Source: Candidatus Omnitrophota bacterium (GTDB lineage Bacteria > Omnitrophota > Gorgyraeia > Gygaellales > Profunditerraquicolaceae). From it: a DNA stretch of 13,861 bases. The notes under the pieces are model-generated. The model ran no database searches, was not told the origin of the DNA, and saw nothing but the letters and a program-made list of their open reading frames with translations. Both the position numbers and the translations under genes were made by a program. Below, piece by piece: positions 6,748 through 13,749 of this stretch (its first letter is position 1; every line of letters starts with the position of its first letter). The DNA lies in assembly GCA_016931435.1 (NCBI GenBank), contig JAFGET010000131.1, positions 1 through 13,861 of the forward strand, written 5' to 3'.

Positions 6748-8306
6748 TAATGACGGAAGTGCCTTATGCCCGTGGTGACCATGGCGATCTTATATTTATC
6801 TGCCATTTTAATGATCTTCTCGTCGGCGATAGAACCGCCCGGCTGGATGATCGCCCTGATTTTATATTTAGCGGCTAAGCGGATGGCGTCTTCTTTCGGG
6901 AAAAACGCGTCCGAAGCTAATATCGACCCGGCGGTAAGTTTACCCGCTTTTTTGGTAGAAATAAATACGGAATCCACCCGCGACATCTGGCCGGCGCCGA
7001 TGCCTACGGTTTTTCTGCCGCGGGCTAAGACTATAGCGTTTGATTTTACGTGTTTGGCCACTTTCCAGGCGAAAATAAGCGAGTCCATTTCGGAAACAGA
7101 AGGCTTTTTCTTGGTAACTACTTTTAAATTTTTTTCATCCAAGGTTATGCCGTCTTCTTCCTGGACTAACAGCCCGCCATTGACCCTCTTGTAATCAAAC
7201 TCTTTTATTTCCTGCCGCATATCGGGCATTTCCAATAACCTTAGGTTTTTCTTATCCTGTAATAATTTCAGGGCTTCCGGCTCAAACTGCGGGCAGATAA
7301 CGCACTCTAGAAAACCGCTTTTTGCGATTAATCTTGCTAAAGAAAGGCCGATATTCCTGTTGACGCTTACGATCGCCCCGAAAGCAGAGAGCTTATCGCA
7401 TGCCCAGGAATCGCGGTAAGCCTTTAAGATATCTTTGTTTTCCGAAACGCCGCAGGGGTTATTATGCTTGATAAAAACCACCGCCGGATCTTCAAATTCC
7501 TTGACGATATTTACGGCCGCGTTTAAATCAAGGATATTGTTAAAAGAAAGCTCTTTTCCCCAAAGCTGCCTCATAAAAGAGAGCCCTGCGGCCTGCCCTT
7601 TTTCTTTATAGAAAGCTGCTTTCTGGTGCGGATTTTCTCCGTAACGCAGGTCCTGGATTTTCTCAAAAGCCAGGTCCATATTTGCGGCGAATCCTTTTTG
7701 CCCGGAAGAATAATAAAAATAATTCCTTAAGTAATTATTGATCGCTGCGTCGTAATGGCTGGTGCGATCAAATGCTTCTATCGCCATCTCCCGCAGAAAC
7801 TCCTTGGGCAAAGAGCCGTTATTCCTTCTTAACTCCTCTATGACTTTGGGGTAACGCGCAGGATTAGAGATAACCGCAACAGACTGGTGGTTCTTGGCGG
7901 CAGAACGTAGCATCGAGGGCCCACCGATATCTATATTTTCGATCACCTCCCCTATTGAAACACCCGGCTTTTGCGTTGTTTTTTCAAAAGGATACAAGTT
8001 TACCACTACCATATCGATTAAACCGATATCGTGGTCTTTTAACTTCTGCATATGTTCGGGGTTATCCCTTATGGCGAGTAAACCGCCGTGGATCTTAGGA
8101 TGCAGGGTCTTTACCCTCCCGTCAAGCATCTCGGGGAACCCGGTATATTCGGATACCTCCGTCACGGGAATATTATTATCCCTTAATATTTTTGCCGTGC
8201 CTCCGGTAGAAAGGATCTCTACCCCGTGTTTATTTAATTCTTTTGCTAAATCCAAGATCCCTTCCTTATCCGAGACGCTGATCAATGCCCTCTTAATTTT
8301 AACCAT
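6747..8306 (-). CDS. purH: bifunctional AICAR transformylase / IMP cyclohydrolase
   Basis: Catalyses the last two steps of de novo IMP synthesis: formylation of AICAR with 10-formyl-tetrahydrofolate, then ring closure. 519 residues, the normal family size. The N-terminal MGS-like cyclohydrolase domain shows SVSDKEG (10-16), STGGT (33-37) and LDGRVKTLHPKIHGG (61-75). The transformylase domain shows RYGENPHQ (221-228), the catalytic K280-H281 in FIKHNNPCGV, SAFGAIVSVN, QMSRVDS, ASDAFFPK and the C-terminal IQPGGSI...TTGIRHFRH. SD GAAAGGG lies 6 nt before the ATG. It heads a tightly packed purH-folC-mnmE run and shares the folate pool with its neighbours. The 99-bp space before it holds no convincing promoter. 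Confidence 0.97.
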   Translation of the reverse strand: MVKIKRALISVSDKEGILDLAKELNKHGVEILSTGGTAKILRDNNIPVTEVSEYTGFPEMLDGRVKTLHPKIHGGLLAIRDNPEHMQKLKDHDIGLIDMVVVNLYPFEKTTQKPGVSIGEVIENIDIGGPSMLRSAAKNHQSVAVISNPARYPKVIEELRRNNGSLPKEFLREMAIEAFDRTSHYDAAINNYLRNYFYYSSGQKGFAANMDLAFEKIQDLRYGENPHQKAAFYKEKGQAAGLSFMRQLWGKELSFNNILDLNAAVNIVKEFEDPAVVFIKHNNPCGVSENKDILKAYRDSWACDKLSAFGAIVSVNRNIGLSLARLIAKSGFLECVICPQFEPEALKLLQDKKNLRLLEMPDMRQEIKEFDYKRVNGGLLVQEEDGITLDEKNLKVVTKKKPSVSEMDSLIFAWKVAKHVKSNAIVLARGRKTVGIGAGQMSRVDSVFISTKKAGKLTAGSILASDAFFPKEDAIRLAAKYKIRAIIQPGGSIADEKIIKMADKYKIAMVTTGIRHFRH

Positions 8307-8405
8307 TTTTTACCCTTTCTTAATAATATCTCGAGATAAACTTCTAGATCAAAATCCTAGATTCTAAACAACCCCCGAATTAATTTTAATTTAACAATGC
8401 CAAAA

Positions 8406-9107
8406 TTATTTATTAAAGCGGAAATTTGCCAGATCGCCGTATTGCATTATATAGTCTTTTTGCTCAAGGCGCATTTTGCCAGCCTGCTTTGCGGCAGTCT
8501 CACCGCCGGCCTGAAGAAAATCCGAGAGGCTGATTATTTCCGCGCGGATAAAGCCCTTTTGGATATCGGAGTGGATTGCGCCTGCTGCCTGCCAGGCATT
8601 CTCGCCTTTTCTGATCAGCCAGGCGCGCGTCTCTTTTTCGCCCGTAGTAAAAAAACTGACAAAACCGCAAGGCTCCAGGCTCCGGAATAACAGTTCTTCC
8701 ATATTTTCTAAATCCTGCTTCTGCGCCACTATTACCGGCCTCTTGGTCAATAAAGAATAGCTGGCTAATAACTTCTGCTCCTCGGGGTCAAAATCTAGTT
8801 TAAAAATAAACTCTTCTTTTTCCAGCGCGCTTTTTATCTTAGTCAAAAGTGCTTTTTCCTGCTCATCCGTAGCCCGGGACAAGCGGGATTCGGCAAACTC
8901 CAGATCTTTTAGGACAAGGTCTGAAGAAGAATCATTTAAGACCATGATCGCATCCGCATCCTGCAGGCTGTCTTCACCCGATAGCTCTACCTGCACGTAA
9001 GTCTTTTTCTTAGCCTTAGTAATTTTATCTACCTGGTCAAGATTGACATCCTTAATACTGTACTTTCCTAATTTTAATTCAGCAATTGAGAATACTCCTA
9101 TCTTCAC
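8406..9107 (-). CDS. YchF/DUF933-like protein lacking the G domain
   Basis: 233 residues. The C-terminal part (about 148-233) is a clear YchF-type TGS/DUF933 domain: AGAIHSDIQKGFIRAEIIS, AGGETAAKQAGKMRLE, KDYIMQYGDLANFRFN. The middle (residues 49-120) matches YchF's DADAI, DLEFAESRL and coiled-coil region, ending SYSLLTKRPVIVA. YchF is normally about 360 residues with an N-terminal Obg-type nucleotide-binding domain (GLPNVGKS P-loop). Here only a remnant is left: IGVFSIAELKLGK occupies the P-loop position, LDQVDKITKAKKKTYVQVEL follows, and the DIAG and NxxE motifs are absent. It should not bind nucleotide in the usual way. The frame is intact with a GTG start and an AAAGGA SD, so it is a reduced gene, not a random break. 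It lies 56 bp after the EF-G-like gene, probably in the same transcript. Role unknown; ribosome or RNA binding through TGS is inferred. Confidence 0.88.
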   Translation of the reverse strand: MKIGVFSIAELKLGKYSIKDVNLDQVDKITKAKKKTYVQVELSGEDSLQDADAIMVLNDSSSDLVLKDLEFAESRLSRATDEQEKALLTKIKSALEKEEFIFKLDFDPEEQKLLASYSLLTKRPVIVAQKQDLENMEELLFRSLEPCGFVSFFTTGEKETRAWLIRKGENAWQAAGAIHSDIQKGFIRAEIISLSDFLQAGGETAAKQAGKMRLEQKDYIMQYGDLANFRFNK

Positions 9108-9163
9108 TTAAGCACTTCCTTTCTGATCATCCCCTGCCCTTTAGGAAGAGAAGAGGTTTGTTT

Positions 9164-11152
9164 TTAACTTTCTTCTTCTGGTTTCTTGGTGGCCTGGTAT
9201 TGGTTGATAATGCCTGAGGCTATTTTATGCGGGACTTGCTCATAATGAGAAAAACGCATAATATAAGACCCTCTTCCTCCGGTAATAGAACGCAGGTCAT
9301 TGGCGTAGGTAAACATTTCCGCTAAGGGCACATTGGCTTTTACCATCTGCCAGTGGCCTTTGACCTCCATCCCCATCACGCGTCCCCTGCGGGAATTGAT
9401 ATCTCCGGATATCGCACCTAAGCTCTCGTCGGGTATAGTGACCTCAACGCTCATGATCGGCTCAAGCAAGACCGGCCCGGCGGCCTGCACTGCCTTTCTT
9501 AAAGCCATAGCCCCTGCGATCTGAAAAGCCATATCGGACGAATCTACTTCATGGTATGAGCCGTCGCATAAAGTAACGCGCAGGTCCACGATAGGATACC
9601 CTGCTACCGCTCCTTCAGCACATGCCTGTGTCACGCCCTTTTCTACCGAAGGGATGTAATTCTTAGGGATTGCTCCTCCAAAGATCTTATCTACAAACTC
9701 TAAGCCTTTGCCGCTTTCTAAGGGCGAGATCTCGATAGTGACATCACCATATTGCCCGCGTCCGCCTGACTGGCGCTTGAATTTACCCTGGACCTTAGCA
9801 TTCTTTGTGATCGTCTCTTTATAAGAAACTTTGGGTGTGCCCAGCTCTACCTCTACATTGAACCTTTTCTTCATGCGCTCGACCATTATCGCCAGATGCT
9901 GATCGCCCATGCCGGAAATGATCGTCTCTTTTGTCTGGGGATCGCGCGAGACTTTAAAAGTCGGATCTTCTGCGGTAAGTTTTGCCAGGGCCCCGGAGAT
10001 CTTTTCTTCATCCGAGCGCGATTTAGGCTTTGCCGAAGCCGATATCGCCGGCTCAGGAAAAACAATAGTATCGAATAAAACCTGGTTCTTTTCATCAGTG
10101 ACAGAATCTGAAGTCGCCGTTTCTTTAAGCTTGGCAATGGCTACGATATCTCCGCAGGCAGCAGAGTCGACTGGCCGCTGTTCTTTCCCCTGAAGGATAT
10201 ATATCTGGCCGATCCTCTCTTTGCTTTTCTTATTTACATTATAAAAAGATGTATTGGATAAGAGAGAACCTGAAAAAACACGCAATAATGTAAGCTGCCC
10301 GACATAAGGATCGGATATGCTCTTAAAAACAAAAGCGCAGAACTGTCCGTTTTGACCCAAGCTCACCTCTTTTTTCTCCTCGGGATTATGCGGGTCTTGC
10401 GCCTGGACAGTCGGACGTTCAAGAGGACTAGGGAAATACTTTACTATTGCCTCAAGCAGACCGCTTATTCCTTTATCCATAAGAGCCGAGCCTGATACTA
10501 CCGGAAAGACCTTGCGGTTTAAAACTGCCTTACGCAGCCCGGTCTTTAACTCTTCTTCTGATAACTTTGTGCCTTCTAAATACTTTTCTATAAGCTTATC
10601 ATCACTTTCGGCTATCGCCTCAACCAGGTCCGGGTCATCGAACGAGCTTACGTTCACCGCTCTTTTAGAAAGGGTGTCTTTTACCGCCGCCAATACTTTA
10701 TCGAGCTCGACGCCTTCTTTATCCGTCTTATTTACAAATATAATGCATGGGAGGTTTTCTTCTTCTAAGAACTGCCATGCCCTTTCCGTGCCTACTTCAA
10801 CGCCTGCTGAAGCATCAATTACTAAGACTGCCGCGTCAACCGCACGAATCCCGGAAATGATCTCACCGAAGAAATCCGCGTAACCCGGAGCATCGATCAT
10901 CTGTATGCGCGTTTCTTTTCCGCCGGAGGCGGATCCGCCTGCGGCGGAATAATCGCAATATAAGAGGCTGGAATTGATGGAATTTTTTCTTTCGATTTCG
11001 TCAAAGCTGTAGTCGCTTACCGTTGTCCCGTCGGCAACTGCGCCTTTGCGGTTGGTGGCTTTAGAAAAAAACAAGATACTTTCAGAGAGGGTAGTCTTTC
11101 CAGAGTGGGCGTGTCCTAAAAGAATGAAGTTTCTTTTATTGACGGCATCCAT
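9164..11152 (-). CDS. fusA: elongation factor G-like translational GTPase (divergent, EF-G2 type)
   Basis: 662 residues with all EF-G domains. G1 GHAHSGKTT (13-21), G3 DAPG (87-90), G4 NKTD (141-144), SGSA (220-223). Domain II runs from about residue 270; domain III holds EDPTFKVSRDPQTKETIISGMGDQHL; domain IV holds KRQSGGRGQYGDV and YIPSVEKG; domain V holds EPIMSVEVTIPDESLGAISGDI...RRGRV and ends SYIMRFSHYEQVP. Two core sites depart from housekeeping EF-G: switch I reads ERKNSINSSL instead of ERGITI, and switch II reads DAPGYADF instead of DTPGHVDF, so the catalytic His is Tyr. Both are features of the EF-G-2-like paralog group, so canonical fusA probably lies elsewhere. Residues 69-78 (SAAGGSASGG) are a repeat-derived insert in the beta hairpin between the switches. 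SD AAGGAG lies 8 nt before the ATG. Its own promoter and leader are upstream. Confidence 0.93.
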   Translation of the reverse strand: MDAVNKRNFILLGHAHSGKTTLSESILFFSKATNRKGAVADGTTVSDYSFDEIERKNSINSSLLYCDYSAAGGSASGGKETRIQMIDAPGYADFFGEIISGIRAVDAAVLVIDASAGVEVGTERAWQFLEEENLPCIIFVNKTDKEGVELDKVLAAVKDTLSKRAVNVSSFDDPDLVEAIAESDDKLIEKYLEGTKLSEEELKTGLRKAVLNRKVFPVVSGSALMDKGISGLLEAIVKYFPSPLERPTVQAQDPHNPEEKKEVSLGQNGQFCAFVFKSISDPYVGQLTLLRVFSGSLLSNTSFYNVNKKSKERIGQIYILQGKEQRPVDSAACGDIVAIAKLKETATSDSVTDEKNQVLFDTIVFPEPAISASAKPKSRSDEEKISGALAKLTAEDPTFKVSRDPQTKETIISGMGDQHLAIMVERMKKRFNVEVELGTPKVSYKETITKNAKVQGKFKRQSGGRGQYGDVTIEISPLESGKGLEFVDKIFGGAIPKNYIPSVEKGVTQACAEGAVAGYPIVDLRVTLCDGSYHEVDSSDMAFQIAGAMALRKAVQAAGPVLLEPIMSVEVTIPDESLGAISGDINSRRGRVMGMEVKGHWQMVKANVPLAEMFTYANDLRSITGGRGSYIMRFSHYEQVPHKIASGIINQYQATKKPEEES
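10919..10948. repeat. two tandem TCCGCC-N3-GGCGGA palindromes inside the EF-G-like gene
   Basis: 10919-10933 is TCCGCCGGAGGCGGA and 10934-10948 is TCCGCCTGCGGCGGA, abutting exactly. Each is a perfect 6-bp inverted repeat around three bases, with the same core as the intergenic copies at 3728-3742 and 3841-3855. The 30 bp are exactly ten codons (SAAGGSASGG) in the reading frame of the gene. Confidence 0.92.
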
Positions 11153-11296
11153 AATCTTTACTCCTTACCCCGGTTAAAGGGTATAATAACTTGGCCGAAA
11201 GGACGTCCAAGTACCACGCTTTCTGCGTGGCACCCAGCGATCACCTCAAAAAGAGATACACTGGGATGTCATTTATATCATAGGGGTTGCTGCGGA
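11153..11296 (-). promoter_or_regulatory. structured 5' leader of the EF-G-like gene
   Basis: Between the predicted transcription start and the ATG, four hairpins follow one another on the minus strand. They are CCCAGUG...CGCUGGG (11233-11265, with an inner AUCUC/GAGGU stem), CCACGC-AGAAA-GCGUGG (11214-11230), ACUUGG...CCAAGU (11189-11212, with an inner CC/GG) and UACCC...GGGUA (11166-11183). The last touches the SD (11161-11166). I do not recognise a known riboswitch or protein-leader family. There is no U-tract terminator inside, so any control would more likely be at translation. Confidence 0.5.
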
Positions 11297-11302
11297 TTTC
11301 CT

Positions 11303-11332
11303 ATTATATAATATGAAAAAGGAAAGCGTCAA
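11303..11332 (-). promoter_or_regulatory. sigma-70-like promoter for the EF-G-like gene
   Basis: On the minus strand, -35 TTGACG (11327-11332), an 18-bp spacer, then -10 TATAAT (11303-11308), a perfect consensus hexamer. The predicted start is near 11296. It lies immediately beyond the receptor-gene terminator, so the EF-G-like transcription unit starts here. Confidence 0.8.
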
Positions 11333-11369
11333 GAAAAAAGTAAAGGGAGGGATTTTCACTCCCTCCCTT
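11333..11369 (-). terminator. intrinsic terminator of the TonB-dependent receptor gene
   Basis: On the minus strand, the perfect 10-bp stem AAGGGAGGGA / TCCCTCCCTT (11360-11369 with 11343-11352) encloses a 7-nt loop and is followed by TACTTTTTTCTT. It sits 25 bp after the receptor stop codon. Confidence 0.9.
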
Positions 11370-11394
11370 CCAAGCCTGGTTTTTTAAATACGGT

Positions 11395-13599
11395 TTACAA
11401 TCTGACTTTGCCGATTAAATAACAAGTAGGCACCTCTATCCCGGGGTTGGTCGCATCCGCGCTCGCGCTCCAAGCAGGGCGGCCGGCCGGGCATCCGGTC
11501 AGGTTCTTTCCGATAAACTGGAGGTCGAAATTATTCCGGACCTTGTAAATCAAGCTTATATCCAGTTGGTGGCGGTCTTTTTTAAAATTGGGGTGGCTCA
11601 AGGCACCTCCGGCAGGATCCATCTCATTAGTGGCAGTGGTATATATGTAGCTTAAGTGGGTGGTCAATCTACCATCCAGGAACTTTTTTGTAATATTGCT
11701 CTTAAGCTGGTGCTTGGGGTAACGGGTAAATGCGTCGCGGCCGGCATTTACTTCCATAATGCCTTTCTGCACGCTGGATTTTTGTATGCTTTCGGGAAAA
11801 TCGTAAGGCCTTGCGAAAGCATAGCCGAAATTATACTGCAGGTCTTCGGGGAGATCTATCTTCAATATGACCTCGCCGCCTATGGCGGAAAAATCCTCGG
11901 TCAGGTTTCCGAACCCGGGCTGTTCGGGGTCAACGCTCGAAGCCCAGCCGATCGTATCTTGAAAATTATTTAAAAATACATTGCCCGCTAATTTCATTCT
12001 CTTATTCAAATCGCCGGAATAACCCATCTCATAACTATCCATCGTCTCGCTATTAACAGGGGCTAGAGTGCTGTTTACTGTCTTCTGGTTGTTGACATCC
12101 GGATGGCGGAACCCTTTCTGGTAAGAGGCCTTAACAATATGGCCGGGCTTAAATTCGTAGGCTGCGGCTAGGCGCGGCGAGAATTCTTTATAATAATCTT
12201 CCAGTAACATCGACCCCAGTAAATGTTTATGGGCGTATTTTACCGCGTCATACCTGCCTCCGGCGATCAAAGTCAAGGCGTCCGTCAGAAAGATCTGGTC
12301 CTCTATGAATATACTGGATTCCAACCAATTGAAAAAGTTGCCCTGAGACACCACGGAATCGTCTGCATAAGCCAAATTGGACTCTCCGGTCAAATCAAAG
12401 GATTCTCCGAAAAGCGGGTCTGCATCATAGAAATTACGCTTGCTCAAACTGAACCCCGCGGCCAGATTCTGCTTATTAAAGCGGGTTGTCTTATATACAG
12501 GCTTTAAAAAATATTCTGTTTCGGTAGAATCATTGGCCCATAACCGGACATAAGAATCTATCCTGTCGTCGTAACGCCCGGAATTGACAAACTGCACATG
12601 GCTCTGTATTTCTATCGCGTCCGTATTGCTCAATTCAAGGGTGTAATGCGGCCCTAAGACTAGCTGCTGCTGCCGCCATGTTCCGCTTTGCCCTGCCCAT
12701 TCATTAGTAGGTAGCACACTTGAGTTATCATCCATGGTGTTCAAGTAATATTGCGGGTCATGCAGCGGAGTAACATAACTATCGGCATAATAACCTAAAA
12801 AGTTGAATTTGCCGTGATTCCAGTTTAGGGTGAATTTATAGCTGTTGGGCTCAAGCCTTTTTGCCGCATAATCATCGGGATAGCCGTGTATCCATTTATC
12901 ATCATAACCATTCTGGGTAGTCAGTTGAGAACTATCCCATTTAGGAGGATAACCCCGGGCTCCTACGACTCCGCAATAGAAAAATAAATCTCCGCGATCG
13001 TAGATCTTGCCGTAACTGCCTTCTATCTTATTCAACTCATCGACAAATCCGTGTTCTGCGGTCAAAGTGATGCCGGGATTGGTGGTGCCGGTTTTTGGGA
13101 TGACATTTATGAACCCGTTTATCGCGCCTGAGCCCTGGGTGATCGCACCCGGCCCATTGATCACTTCTAGCCTGTCTATATCCCCCATCAGGGGGATATC
13201 CAGGGGCGTTACGTAACCAAAATGAAAACGCTGATTCAGATTTACGCCTCCGTATAAAAATGCTGTTTTGGCGTTACAATCAATAGAGATTCCCCGCTGT
13301 CCGATTAAGGAGCCAAAAAAATGATACGATGTGCTGACCCCCACGGCATACATATCCAGCAATTCGTTAATAGAGCGCGCGGAATATGTTTTTATCTGAT
13401 CCTGGGAAAAAACCTGGGAGTAAACCGGGGATTTATTCGTTGCCATATCAAAGAAACCTACCGAAGTGACAACGGGTATTTCCATGAATAACATCTCTTC
13501 CATGGACTCTGTTGATCCGGCAGCAGCAAAAGCGCACGGGGAAAATAATAATGTATATATGGCACATATGGATATTGCCGTAAAAAGTTTTTTACCCAT
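11395..13599 (-). CDS. TonB-dependent outer-membrane receptor
   Basis: 734 residues from the preferred ATG at 13597-13599. That start has a perfect SD (GGAGGAG, 5-nt spacing) and opens a typical signal peptide, MGKKLFTAISICAIYTLLFS then PCAFAAA, cleaved near residue 25. An upstream in-frame ATG at 13632 would add 11 residues ahead of the signal and is less likely. Residues 34-46 (EEMLFMEIPVVTS) resemble the N-terminal segment around the TonB box. The plug follows: QVFSQDQIKTYSARSINELL, then the conserved DRLEVINGPGAITQGSGAINGFINVIPKTG (142-171). Residues from about 175 to the end are beta-barrel, with alternating polar/aromatic strands and a QLDISLIYKVRNNFDLQFIGKNL strand pair near the end. 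It imports an unidentified ligand using TonB-ExbBD energy; no such genes, ABC transporter or metal riboswitch are in the window to name the substrate. Single-gene unit with its own terminator. Confidence 0.92.
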   Translation of the reverse strand: MGKKLFTAISICAIYTLLFSPCAFAAAGSTESMEEMLFMEIPVVTSVGFFDMATNKSPVYSQVFSQDQIKTYSARSINELLDMYAVGVSTSYHFFGSLIGQRGISIDCNAKTAFLYGGVNLNQRFHFGYVTPLDIPLMGDIDRLEVINGPGAITQGSGAINGFINVIPKTGTTNPGITLTAEHGFVDELNKIEGSYGKIYDRGDLFFYCGVVGARGYPPKWDSSQLTTQNGYDDKWIHGYPDDYAAKRLEPNSYKFTLNWNHGKFNFLGYYADSYVTPLHDPQYYLNTMDDNSSVLPTNEWAGQSGTWRQQQLVLGPHYTLELSNTDAIEIQSHVQFVNSGRYDDRIDSYVRLWANDSTETEYFLKPVYKTTRFNKQNLAAGFSLSKRNFYDADPLFGESFDLTGESNLAYADDSVVSQGNFFNWLESSIFIEDQIFLTDALTLIAGGRYDAVKYAHKHLLGSMLLEDYYKEFSPRLAAAYEFKPGHIVKASYQKGFRHPDVNNQKTVNSTLAPVNSETMDSYEMGYSGDLNKRMKLAGNVFLNNFQDTIGWASSVDPEQPGFGNLTEDFSAIGGEVILKIDLPEDLQYNFGYAFARPYDFPESIQKSSVQKGIMEVNAGRDAFTRYPKHQLKSNITKKFLDGRLTTHLSYIYTTATNEMDPAGGALSHPNFKKDRHQLDISLIYKVRNNFDLQFIGKNLTGCPAGRPAWSASADATNPGIEVPTCYLIGKVRL

Positions 13600-13604
13600 T
13601 GATT

Positions 13605-13611
13605 CTCCTCC
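13605..13611 (-). promoter_or_regulatory. ribosome binding site fixing the receptor start
   Basis: GGAGGAG on the minus strand, 5 nt (AATCA) before the ATG at 13599. It decides between this ATG and the in-frame ATG at 13632, which has no comparable site. Confidence 0.85.
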
Positions 13612-13710
13612 TTTTATATAAATTCCAAACATATAATATACGGTGTGTTCTTAATAATTATGGGAGTCAATTTTAATTACTAACAGCGATTTTCAATAAT
13701 ATCTTTCCGC

Positions 13711-13729
13711 CTCCTGATTAATATAGGAG
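13711..13729. other. weak hairpin between the aminomutase and receptor genes
   Basis: CTCCT (13711-13715) pairs with AGGAG (13725-13729) across a 9-nt loop, 20 bp after the aminomutase stop. There is no U-tract on the minus strand, so it is at best a poor terminator. The rest of 13600-13749 is AT-rich. I see no well-spaced promoter, though TTGACT at about 13665 and TATATT-like stretches nearer the receptor gene are present. Confidence 0.3.
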
Positions 13730-13749
13730 AAAAATTCACAAAGTAAAGA

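Noticed and set aside
8307..8405. Possible promoter or hairpin (TCTAG...CTAGA) before purH
   Set aside because: Only a 5-bp stem and no pair of well-spaced -35/-10 hexamers; too weak to annotate.
8397..8690. Plus-strand frame of 97 codons opposite the YchF-like gene
   Set aside because: No SD, no recognisable protein, and it lies over the well-conserved TGS domain coded on the other strand.
11153..11296. Known riboswitch (ZTP, guanidine, c-di-GMP or preQ1) in the EF-G-like leader
   Set aside because: None of the conserved core sequences of these classes could be found; only the stem pattern is evident.
11470..11502. GC-rich GGCCGGCC-containing stretch in the receptor gene as another palindromic insert
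   Set aside because: It codes for GCPAGRPAW in a region that is naturally variable near receptor C-termini, and it does not share the arms of either repeat type.
11656..11973. Plus-strand frame inside the TonB-dependent receptor gene
   Set aside because: Shadow frame of a real barrel-coding region, with no start signal or family resemblance.
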